A stretch of 8,143 bases of DNA, taken from Candidatus Galligastranaerophilus intestinigallinarum (GTDB taxonomy: Bacteria > Cyanobacteriota > Vampirovibrionia > Gastranaerophilales > Gastranaerophilaceae). Each line of letters begins with the position of its first letter. Position 1 is the stretch's first letter. Of this stretch, positions 1 to 6,494 are shown piece after piece. The stretch is from contig DVKW01000176.1 in the NCBI GenBank assembly GCA_018715855.1, positions 1-8,143 on the forward strand, read 5' to 3'. The notes below the pieces were generated by a model that made no database searches, was not told the origin of the DNA, and was given only the letters and a program-made list of their open reading frames with translations. The position numbers were made by a program, and so were the translations under genes.

Positions 1-842
1 TATTTTTTGGAGCTATGTTAGTTTATATTCAGCTTTTTGGGGCGGAATATAAACTTTTTGAATTATACAAAAATGACTTTATTTCAAGAATAATAACATT
101 TTTCTTTATTTTTGAAATTGGTGATACAAACCCTTTTATTTTCGTTTTTTCAAAAATTTTATCGGCCGTAATTTTTATAAATCTGTTTTTTGCGCCCTTG
201 TATCTTAAAAATTCAAAAAGCGGCTTATTATTTTTTATTGTTTCATATTCACTAATGCTTTCATTATTTATTTTTAAATACCCGGGGAGCTGGTGGCATT
301 ATTTGTTCTTTTTTATATTTTTAATTGCTGCAATTTGGTTAAAGCGCATTGAAACAAACAAAACAGGGGTTTTTGAAAAGCCTTTTAACATTTTATTTTT
401 CATTTTAATTTCACTTTTATTTTTTGAAACTTTTATTTTTAAAATTGAAAAATACCCCTACGTTTATTTTGGCGAAGGAAAAGAAATTGCAAACGTAATT
501 AAAAAGAATGGTTTATTTGAAAATGTTGATAAAATTGTTGCGCTTGATTATTTCAACGACATTTCAGTTGGCATAAACCCATATTTTAAAAATTTAAAAA
601 TGTATGATGTTTTTGGCCACCAAAGATATACGCCTGATGGCTATAAAAACAACATATACAACCATAAAAATCAAATTAATTACAATAATATTTATAATAT
701 TTTAGATAAAAATTCAAAATCAATTGCTATTTCGAGCAATACATTTGATTTAGACAAACAAAAAACAGGCAATATAAAATTTACAAAAGTTTTTTTAAAC
801 AAAAACCCGAATTTTATAATTTATGAATTAGAAAAAAATTAG
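1..842 (+). CDS. Partial multi-spanning membrane protein, C-terminal part
   Basis: The reading frame is open to the left edge (frame starting at base 3), so the true start lies outside the window. The ATG at 15 has only a GGAG-like string directly against it, too close to act as a ribosome site, so it is probably an internal Met. Counting from that ATG (275 residues), very hydrophobic segments lie near residues 40-62, 70-87, 94-109 and 124-143, with a weaker one near 24-35. A polar, Asn/Lys/Tyr-rich tail of about 130 residues (145-275) follows. The layout, with several membrane spans and then one soluble C-terminal domain, and the GSWWHYLFFF segment at 91-100 before a span, recall uncharacterised polytopic membrane proteins and the C-terminal halves of lipid-linked-sugar glycosyltransferases. 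No catalytic motif is visible to confirm this. It ends in a 4-base tail-to-tail overlap with the next gene. The gene is real, but its function is not determined. Confidence 0.75.
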   Translation, partial: FFGAMLVYIQLFGAEYKLFELYKNDFISRIITFFFIFEIGDTNPFIFVFSKILSAVIFINLFFAPLYLKNSKSGLLFFIVSYSLMLSLFIFKYPGSWWHYLFFFIFLIAAIWLKRIETNKTGVFEKPFNILFFILISLLFFETFIFKIEKYPYVYFGEGKEIANVIKKNGLFENVDKIVALDYFNDISVGINPYFKNLKMYDVFGHQRYTPDGYKNNIYNHKNQINYNNIYNILDKNSKSIAISSNTFDLDKQKTGNIKFTKVFLNKNPNFIIYELEKN

Positions 843-1483
843 AAAAAGAAATTAGTTTTTGGGCTTTGTTCGTGGAATTGGCCGCCCGCACAAACAATTT
901 CAATAACTTTTAAAAGAAAATCTCTGGGCGCATCCACGTGGGATAAGAAATATTCTTGGTTATCTTTGTGTTTAATTGTCATAATAACGCTTTGGTTTTT
1001 TTCTGCAGGCACATATAGGGAAGCTATTTCATTATCCAATAAAATTTTCATCTGCCCGTCATAATCATTTGTTCCTTGCATTAAATTTGCAAAGTTACCG
1101 TTTATGGCAAAAATTCTGCCGCAAAAAAGCGGGTTGTTTCCTTCTCTTGGAAGAGCTTTTGGGGCAATATTAAAGCGGGAAGTAAAGCTTATTGTATGCC
1201 ACAAAATGTTTATTGTTGCAACGGTTTTTGTGGAATCAATTTCATAATAAATATTGCCCGATGGAATATTTCTGACACTAAAAGATTGTTTTAAAGATTC
1301 CACAACCTGATCCATAATATCTGCCATTCTTATAAAAATTTCTGCAGTATTTTGGTTTGATTTTTGAAAATCTAAAAACTGCTTGTACATATGAACGGCA
1401 ACAAGCCCTGTTCTTTCCTGCACAACGGAAGATTTTCTTACATTGCCTTCAAGGTTGTTTAAGCTTTCAAAGTTATTAGCCAA
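839..1483 (-). CDS. Uncharacterised soluble protein, 214 aa, TTG start
   Basis: I do not recognise this family. The reading frame begins with TTG (plus-strand CAA at 1481-1483). No in-frame ATG exists between it and the upstream in-frame stop at 1505-1507, and a short GGA ribosome-binding string lies six bases upstream of the TTG, which supports the start. The next Met codon in frame is residue 32. No signal peptide or membrane span is visible. Residues about 27-67 look like a long amphipathic helix (charged and hydrophobic alternating, with MADIMDQVVESL at 53-64). Residues 77-103 and 150-172 look like beta strands. A Cys-Gly at 121-122 and C198 are the only cysteines. The protein ends in three phenylalanines. 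It is divergent from the Xer gene and convergent with the membrane protein gene, so it is probably transcribed alone. It is a credible gene because of its length, even composition and protein-like residue pattern. Function unknown. Confidence 0.7.
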   Translation of the reverse strand: MANNFESLNNLEGNVRKSSVVQERTGLVAVHMYKQFLDFQKSNQNTAEIFIRMADIMDQVVESLKQSFSVRNIPSGNIYYEIDSTKTVATINILWHTISFTSRFNIAPKALPREGNNPLFCGRIFAINGNFANLMQGTNDYDGQMKILLDNEIASLYVPAEKNQSVIMTIKHKDNQEYFLSHVDAPRDFLLKVIEIVCAGGQFHEQSPKTNFFF

Positions 1484-1489
1484 TTTTAT

Positions 1490-1492
1490 TCC
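1490..1492 (-). promoter_or_regulatory. Short ribosome-binding string supporting the TTG start
   Basis: On the minus strand the string AAATGGA is followed by six bases (ATAAAA) and then the TTG start codon. GGA is a minimal match to the anti-Shine-Dalgarno sequence at normal spacing, and it helps to choose TTG over the out-of-frame ATG embedded in the same string. That ATG is followed at once by GAA and TAA, giving a two-codon frame that ends two bases before the TTG. Confidence 0.35.
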
Positions 1493-1608
1493 ATTTCTTA
1501 TATTTTATAAATCTATGTTAACTTAAAAATAGGGAATTACCACATTATATTATAATTTTTTTTACAATAAACAAATACTTAATTTATATTAATTTTAAAA
1601 AATATATG

Positions 1609-1614
1609 TATAAT
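1609..1614 (+). promoter_or_regulatory. Perfect -10 box six bases before the xer start codon
   Basis: TATAAT lies at 1609-1614 and the Xer ATG begins at 1621. Bacterial RNA polymerase normally starts about six to eight bases after the -10 box, so this promoter would start the mRNA at or next to the ATG. No Shine-Dalgarno string is present in the bases before the ATG, which agrees with a leaderless message. No recognisable -35 box lies at 16-19 bases upstream, and the surroundings are AT-only, so a chance match is possible. Confidence 0.3.
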
Positions 1615-1620
1615 TGAAAT

Positions 1621-2523
1621 ATGGCTGTTAATAATAAATCAAAAAATTACTTAAAAAATTTTGAAAACTACCTTAAATTGGAAAAAAACTTTTCATCTCA
1701 CACAATTAGGGCATATTCGGCCGATGTTTTATGCTTTTTAATTTGGGCAAATGATATAGAAGTGAATGAAATTGATGCCAAAAAGTTTTCCGAATATCTT
1801 TATTTTATTTCACAGTTAAATTACACAAAAACCACAATTGCAAGAAAAATTGCTTCTATTAGGGCTTTTTACAGGTTTTTATACAATATGGAAATTGTGG
1901 ATTACAACCCCACAGACACAACAAAAGGCCCAAAACTTCCAAAAAGTTTGCCCGATTTTTTAACTGAAGATGAAATTGAAAACATTTTAACAAACATCAA
2001 AATTTCAAGCCCCGCAGGCTTTAGAAACAGAGTTATTTTTGAGCTTTTATGGGTAACAGGAATGAGAATTTCTGAACTATCCGGATTAAATTATGAAGAT
2101 TTGAATTTGGAACAAAATGAAATAAGAGTTTTTGGCAAAGGCGCAAAAGAAAGAATAGTCTTAATTCCAAACAAAACAAAAGAGCTTCTTTTAAATTACA
2201 TTGAAAATGTTTCAAATTTAATTCATAAAACGGAACACAACGGTAAAAACCCTTTATTTATAAATAATAACGGCTACAGGCTTCAAAACCAAACTATAAG
2301 AAAAGCCTTAAAAAACGTTGTGGATTCAATTGAATTAAACAAACACGTTACCCCGCACATTTTTAGGCACTCTTTTGCAACAAAATTAATTGAAAAAGGG
2401 GCAGATTTAAGAGTTGTGCAAGAACTTTTGGGGCACCAAAGCATTGCAAACACGCAAATTTACACCCATGTTTCAATGGAAAGATTGAAATCTGTTTATG
2501 AAGCAAGCCACCCAAGGGCTTAA
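1621..2523 (+). CDS. xerC/xerD: Tyrosine recombinase, XerC/XerD family
   Basis: This is a site-specific recombinase of the Xer type, which in the cytoplasm resolves chromosome dimers at the dif site near the replication terminus. At 300 residues it matches the usual XerC/XerD length (about 298). Residues 1-100 form the SAM-like, core-DNA-binding N-terminal domain (SSHTIRAYSADVLCF at 25-39, RKIASIRAFYRFL at 75-87). Residues about 110-295 are the catalytic domain with all expected residues: R149 in TGMRISEL, K173 in FGKGAKER, H246 and R249 in HIFRHSFAT, H272 in LLGHQSI, and nucleophile Y281 in TQIYTHV. It ends in HPRA, as Xer proteins do. The ATG at 1621 is fixed because an in-frame TGA lies just upstream at 1615-1617. 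C-terminal text mixes XerC-like (VQELLGH, VYEASHPRA) and XerD-like (GADLRVV, THVSMERLK) wording, so I do not assign C or D. No att sites or phage genes lie nearby, so it is taken as the housekeeping enzyme. Confidence 0.92.
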   Translation: MAVNNKSKNYLKNFENYLKLEKNFSSHTIRAYSADVLCFLIWANDIEVNEIDAKKFSEYLYFISQLNYTKTTIARKIASIRAFYRFLYNMEIVDYNPTDTTKGPKLPKSLPDFLTEDEIENILTNIKISSPAGFRNRVIFELLWVTGMRISELSGLNYEDLNLEQNEIRVFGKGAKERIVLIPNKTKELLLNYIENVSNLIHKTEHNGKNPLFINNNGYRLQNQTIRKALKNVVDSIELNKHVTPHIFRHSFATKLIEKGADLRVVQELLGHQSIANTQIYTHVSMERLKSVYEASHPRA

Positions 2524-4835
2524 TTTTCAATGTTGCTTGTCATCTTCCAAATGCCGCAAGGGCAAACGCCTGCGCATATGCCGCAGCCAATGCATTTATT
2601 AGGGTCAGAAATATATGCAAAATCATCACCCATCTCAACTCTTTCAATTGCACCTTTCGGGCAAGAATTCATGCACATTTTGCAATCTCTGCAAACGCCG
2701 CAGCTCAAGCACCTTTCTTTTTCATCCAAAACATCCATTGCATAAAGGTCTGAACCTTTTAAAACAGGGTAATATGCACATTTAACTTCATCCAATGAAA
2801 TTTTTTCTTTTGTTTTAAATTCTTTTAATTCTTTTTTATCAAATAAATTATCAATGTTTATGGCAACTTCTCTGCCTTTTCCTATTGCATCACAGAATAA
2901 GCCTTGGCCTGTGCAATCACCAATAAAGAAAAGTTTTTTACAAACTTCCGACTGATAGAATTTATTTACAAGCGGGAATTTTCTTTCATTTAGATATTTT
3001 TCATCAATAAAATCAAATATTGGCCTGTCGCCGATTGAAATTATGACAGTATCTGCTTTTAAAAGGGTTCCGTCTTTCAAGTGAACGCCTTTTTCATCAA
3101 CGCTTTCCGTAAAACAGGGATATAAAATTTTAGCGCCCAATGATTTTGCATGTTCAATTTCTTTATCAAAGGCCAAAGGTTTTTGAATGTCTATTGCAGT
3201 AACATTTTTAGCGCCCATTTTATAAGCACCTATAACAACATCCATTGCAGCGTTGCCTGCACCAATAATTACAACATTGTTGCCTATTTTAACTTTGTTT
3301 CCTTTATTTATTTCTTTTAAGAAATCTAAGCCCTTAACAAGCCTTTCTTTGCCTTCAATTGGAATAACTGCAGGGTTATGCGCACCAATTGCAACAACAA
3401 CTGCATCAAATTCTTTTTGAATTCTTTCAAATTCATCGTTATCAATTGTAATTCCCAAATTAAACTTAATGCCTGAAGATTTAATTATTTCTAATTCGGC
3501 ATTTAAAGTGTCTTGGTTTAAGCGGTCAGATGGAATAACCTGCCTTAATTTGCCGCCAATTTCATCATCCTTTTCAAAAACTTCTACCTTGTAGCCTTCT
3601 TTTTGTAAAGTCCAAGCACAAGAAAGCCCTGCAACGCCTGCACCGATAACTGCAATTTTTTTGTTTTTAAAGGGTTCAACCACTTTTATATCAACATTTT
3701 CAAAAGATTTTATACCGAGTGGCGCAATCTTAATGTGTTCATCAACATATCTTCTGGAACAACTGTTCATGCAAAGATTAGGACAAACTTGCCCGCAAAC
3801 ACTTGCAGGAAAAGGCGAATATTCATAAATTAAATTAAGTGCTTCCGATAACTTGCCTTCTCTTATAAGTTCAATTCTTTTTTGGGTTGGAATTGAAACA
3901 GGGCAATCAAACTCGCAAGGCGGAGTTTTAAGGTTGTTTTCCCAAGAAGGGGTTCTTAAACGGTTATCACCCGTGTTAATTACATCAATAACTTCTCTGT
4001 ATGAACCGAAAAATTCTGAAAATATTCCGTCTTTTACCCATTTTTGTTCTCTGAATTCTTTAATTGAATACGGAACTTGTTTAACTTTTTTATCATAAGG
4101 TTTTGCAAGAATTTTTTTCCATTGAGAAAATTCCGTTAATTCTTCATATAAATTTTGCTTGTCGATTTCGCCTAAAAACCTCATTAAACCTGATTTTAAG
4201 AAGTTTTTATCGCTTTCATCCAAATCATAAATATCAACGTCATTTGTTAAACCTTTAACGTTGCCTCTGACGTAAACAACGCCGCCAACCATACCGCAGC
4301 AGCTTCTATCAGATAAAACGGATTCCAAATGTTCGCATTCATACCCGCAAACAACGGCACGGCCGCCGCCCATAAATTCAAAAGAAAATGAGCCTGTATT
4401 TTTTAATACCCAAAATTCAGGTTCTTCAAATTTGGGGTCGTGCTTCATTAAAGCGCCCGAACGGGTTCCAACCCTTCCTGCCACATAAATTTTGCCTGAA
4501 GCTTGACAATGCGCTGCAGTATCGCCTGCATCGCCTAAAACTGTAATTTCAGCACCCGAATTTAACCAGCCGATATCAGCAGGAGCAGAACCTTTTACTA
4601 TAATTTTTGTGCCTGCCATACCCATTGAACCAACCCTTTGACCGGGGTTTGTAATGTGGAATACCAAAGGCTTGCCATCTTTTGACCACAAAGGCCCGCC
4701 TATATCATGCTGGCCTGATGCTATGATTTTAAAATCGTTAAATCCCATCTCGATTTTTTCATAAATTATATCGAGAAGTTCTTTTGTTGAAAGCCTTTTG
4801 TTATCTTGCAATGTATCAATTATAGTAGTGTTCAT
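2520..4835 (-). CDS. gltD: Glutamate synthase fusion: GXGXG domain, GltD oxidoreductase, C-terminal ferredoxin
   Basis: This 771-residue protein joins two glutamate synthase parts. Residues about 40-225 are the GXGXG right-handed beta-helix domain that ends GltB in standard enzymes (NPGQRVGSMGMAG at 63-75, then glycine-rich turns to about 190). Residues about 300-660 are a GltD-type electron-input subunit. It has an N-terminal Fe-S helical domain with C307, C311, C347, C351, C355 and C359, an FAD motif GAGVAG at 398-403, a second dinucleotide motif GAGNAA at 525-530, and GDCTG at 639-643 closing the FAD site. Residues about 700-765 are a ferredoxin-like tail with C709, C712, C715, C718, C721 and C725, then C748, C751, C754 and C758 plus C760. 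Standard E. coli GltD is about 470 residues and has neither end domain. The arginine pair normally seen after the second dinucleotide motif for NADPH is absent (AIDIQKP at 547-553). It is the last gene of the cluster, 15 bases after the FMN subunit gene, with its own AAAGGA ribosome site. It should pass electrons to the FMN subunit. Confidence 0.9.
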   Translation of the reverse strand: MNTTIIDTLQDNKRLSTKELLDIIYEKIEMGFNDFKIIASGQHDIGGPLWSKDGKPLVFHITNPGQRVGSMGMAGTKIIVKGSAPADIGWLNSGAEITVLGDAGDTAAHCQASGKIYVAGRVGTRSGALMKHDPKFEEPEFWVLKNTGSFSFEFMGGGRAVVCGYECEHLESVLSDRSCCGMVGGVVYVRGNVKGLTNDVDIYDLDESDKNFLKSGLMRFLGEIDKQNLYEELTEFSQWKKILAKPYDKKVKQVPYSIKEFREQKWVKDGIFSEFFGSYREVIDVINTGDNRLRTPSWENNLKTPPCEFDCPVSIPTQKRIELIREGKLSEALNLIYEYSPFPASVCGQVCPNLCMNSCSRRYVDEHIKIAPLGIKSFENVDIKVVEPFKNKKIAVIGAGVAGLSCAWTLQKEGYKVEVFEKDDEIGGKLRQVIPSDRLNQDTLNAELEIIKSSGIKFNLGITIDNDEFERIQKEFDAVVVAIGAHNPAVIPIEGKERLVKGLDFLKEINKGNKVKIGNNVVIIGAGNAAMDVVIGAYKMGAKNVTAIDIQKPLAFDKEIEHAKSLGAKILYPCFTESVDEKGVHLKDGTLLKADTVIISIGDRPIFDFIDEKYLNERKFPLVNKFYQSEVCKKLFFIGDCTGQGLFCDAIGKGREVAINIDNLFDKKELKEFKTKEKISLDEVKCAYYPVLKGSDLYAMDVLDEKERCLSCGVCRDCKMCMNSCPKGAIERVEMGDDFAYISDPNKCIGCGICAGVCPCGIWKMTSNIEN

Positions 4836-4839
4836 ATTA

Positions 4840-4845
4840 TCCTTT
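4840..4845 (-). promoter_or_regulatory. Ribosome-binding site of the GXGXG-GltD gene
   Basis: On the minus strand AAAGGA lies four bases before the ATG at 4835, inside the 15-base gap after the FMN subunit stop codon. It fixes the start and suggests independent initiation on a shared transcript. Spacing is slightly short. Confidence 0.6.
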
Positions 4846-4850
4846 AATTT

Positions 4851-6494
4851 TTAGCAAACATGCTGTATTCCTAAGCGTTCGGCAACATTTTTATCTACCG
4901 TAACAAGGGCGTCTGATCGACCGACAGGCAATGTTGAATTACCGATTGGCGCCATTAATTTTTTAAGCTCTATATCTGTTGCAAGAAAATAATTAACAAT
5001 ATTCTGTGCAACTTTATCAATATCAAGCCTTTTCATTAAAATCGGGTTTTGTGTTGTAAGGCCTGCGGGGCAAAGACCTGTATTACAAGCGTTGCATCTG
5101 CCGTAATCATCGCCAAGACAGCCTGCAATCTGAAGCATTAATCTTCCCGTAAATACACCGTTTGCGCCTAAGCAAATCATCTTAAAGGCATCTGCTGCAA
5201 GCGTTCCCCTCATTCCTAAGCCGCCTGCTGCCCAAAGGGGAATTTGACCTTGTTTGCCTTGGTGAACTGCAGCATTGTAGCAATCTCTAAGCCTTGAAAC
5301 AATCGGATGACCCGTATGATCCAAAGATGTTTCATGCGCAGCCCCCGTGCCGCCTGCAATACCATCTAAGAAAAAGCCGCCAACAATGTCGTATGGATCT
5401 CTTAATAAATTATTATAAACAGAAACGGATGTAACCGAAGCTGCCACTTTAATTGCAACAGGCACTCTGAATTTAAACGCCGCATTCATTGAAAGGAACA
5501 TCTTTTGAACGCTTTCTTCAATTGAATAAAGCCCTTGGTGATTTGGGGGCGATAATAAATCTGATTTTGGAACACCCCTTATTTCCTGAATGTGTTTTGC
5601 AACTTTTTTTGCCAATAACAAGCCGCCATCTCCCGGTTTTGCGCCTTGGCCTATTTTAATTAAAATGCCTGCCGGGTCTTCTGTCATATAAGGCATTGAA
5701 TTTATAATTCTGTTCCACCCGAAATGGCCTGAAGCTATTTGCAATATCATATATTTAAGATATTTTGACCTTAAAAGTTTTTCAGGCATGCCGCCTTCGC
5801 CCGAACACATTCTGATTGGAATATTATGAACTTCATTTAGATATGCAACTGCAATTGCAATTGCTTCCCACAACCTTGGAGATAATGCACCTATTGACAT
5901 ATCACCAATAATAATAGGGTAAATCCACCTTGTTGTCGGAATTTTTTTTGTAATAGATAAATTCCCCATAGCATCAACTTCAAAGGGAAGATTTTCAGGG
6001 GGCATTACCCTTCCAAAGGGTGCTAAAAGCTCAAATGTATGGCGCATGGCATCTAGAGATGGGTCTGTCATTTGAGAAATTCTGCCGACTTTTATTTTAT
6101 CTAAAGTTCTTCCTTCCGTGTGCAAATTGGTTCTGCCGCCTCTTTTGGGGGATTCGGCGTTTAGGGCTCTATATTTAACATTCATTCTGTTTCTGTCGTT
6201 ATAAACAGGTTTAATTGCATTGTTGCCGCACACTTTAGCGCACATTCCGCAGCCGACACAATTTTTTGATTTTGTTACAACTTGTTTTATAACAGGAACA
6301 GTTGTTTCAGACACCTTGGGAGTTGGTGTGGAACCTTCAGAGATAACTTTTTTTCTTTTTTGAACATCGGCTTTAATTGCACCAAAAGTGCAAACAGCAA
6401 CACATTTGCCGCAAAGCGTGCATTTGTTTGAATCATGTTCAATTTGCCAAGTTAAATCTTCTTTGTTTATTCCTGAAATATCTACTGTGCCCAT
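4851..6494 (-). CDS. glxD: Glutamate synthase FMN-binding subunit with N-terminal double-cluster ferredoxin domain
   Basis: This is the synthase core: FMN-dependent reduction of the 2-iminoglutarate made from 2-oxoglutarate and ammonia, giving glutamate. The protein has 547 residues. Residues about 20-95 are a two-[4Fe-4S] ferredoxin domain (C25, C28, C31, C35 and C79, C82, C85, C89). From about 100 to the end runs the Glu_synthase FMN barrel. Landmarks are SGEGGMPEKLL at 231-241, KIGQGAKPGDGG at 280-291, DGIAGGTGAAHETS at 377-390, AAGGLGMRGTLAADA at 422-436 and GANGVFTGR at 443-451. C467, C470 and C475, in RCNACNTGLCPAGLTTQ, are the likely ligands of the [3Fe-4S] cluster beside the FMN. The standard GltB amidotransferase and GXGXG domains are missing here and are encoded by the two neighbouring genes, as in archaeal-type GOGAT. 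The start overlaps the upstream gene end by 13 bases and has a good GAAGG site seven bases before the ATG, so translation is probably coupled. The symbol glxD follows the split-enzyme naming; gltB is also used. Confidence 0.92.
   Translation of the reverse strand: MGTVDISGINKEDLTWQIEHDSNKCTLCGKCVAVCTFGAIKADVQKRKKVISEGSTPTPKVSETTVPVIKQVVTKSKNCVGCGMCAKVCGNNAIKPVYNDRNRMNVKYRALNAESPKRGGRTNLHTEGRTLDKIKVGRISQMTDPSLDAMRHTFELLAPFGRVMPPENLPFEVDAMGNLSITKKIPTTRWIYPIIIGDMSIGALSPRLWEAIAIAVAYLNEVHNIPIRMCSGEGGMPEKLLRSKYLKYMILQIASGHFGWNRIINSMPYMTEDPAGILIKIGQGAKPGDGGLLLAKKVAKHIQEIRGVPKSDLLSPPNHQGLYSIEESVQKMFLSMNAAFKFRVPVAIKVAASVTSVSVYNNLLRDPYDIVGGFFLDGIAGGTGAAHETSLDHTGHPIVSRLRDCYNAAVHQGKQGQIPLWAAGGLGMRGTLAADAFKMICLGANGVFTGRLMLQIAGCLGDDYGRCNACNTGLCPAGLTTQNPILMKRLDIDKVAQNIVNYFLATDIELKKLMAPIGNSTLPVGRSDALVTVDKNVAERLGIQHVC

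Larger units (their letters stand above)
1484..1620. promoter_or_regulatory. Divergent AT-rich intergenic region with -10-like elements
   Basis: This gap lies between two divergent starts and must hold both promoters. On the minus strand two overlapping TATAAT copies occur (plus-strand ATTATA at 1544-1549 and 1549-1554). They would start a transcript near 1537-1542 with a leader of about 55 bases for the 214-aa gene. No convincing -35 box sits at 17 bases from either; TTGTTT at 1569-1574 is 19 bases from the nearer element used. On the plus strand TATAAT occurs at 1551-1556 and at 1609-1614. Such strings are common by chance in DNA this AT-rich, so only the positions relative to the genes give them weight. 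No operator-like inverted repeat or terminator hairpin was seen. Confidence 0.35.

Noticed and set aside
1595..1620. dif-like core (ATGTATA) just before the xer gene
   Set aside because: The string resembles the centre of the E. coli dif site, but the inverted arms do not match each other beyond four bases and the whole area is A/T only. Chance is the better explanation.
2033..2215. Minus-strand open frame inside xer
   Set aside because: It lies entirely antisense to the catalytic domain of a clear gene, is Leu/Phe-rich as expected of an antisense frame, and has no ribosome site.
1621..2523. Phage or integrative-element integrase
   Set aside because: Length, HPRA ending and full Xer motif set fit a housekeeping Xer. 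No direct repeats, tRNA, excisionase or phage genes are nearby.
2530..2745. Plus-strand open frame opposite the GltD ferredoxin tail
   Set aside because: Antisense to a conserved Cys-rich region; its repeated Pro/Gln/His pattern is the mirror of the Cys/Gly codons.
3853..4098. Plus-strand open frame opposite the middle of the GltD fusion
   Set aside because: Antisense shadow of a well-supported gene with no start signal of its own.
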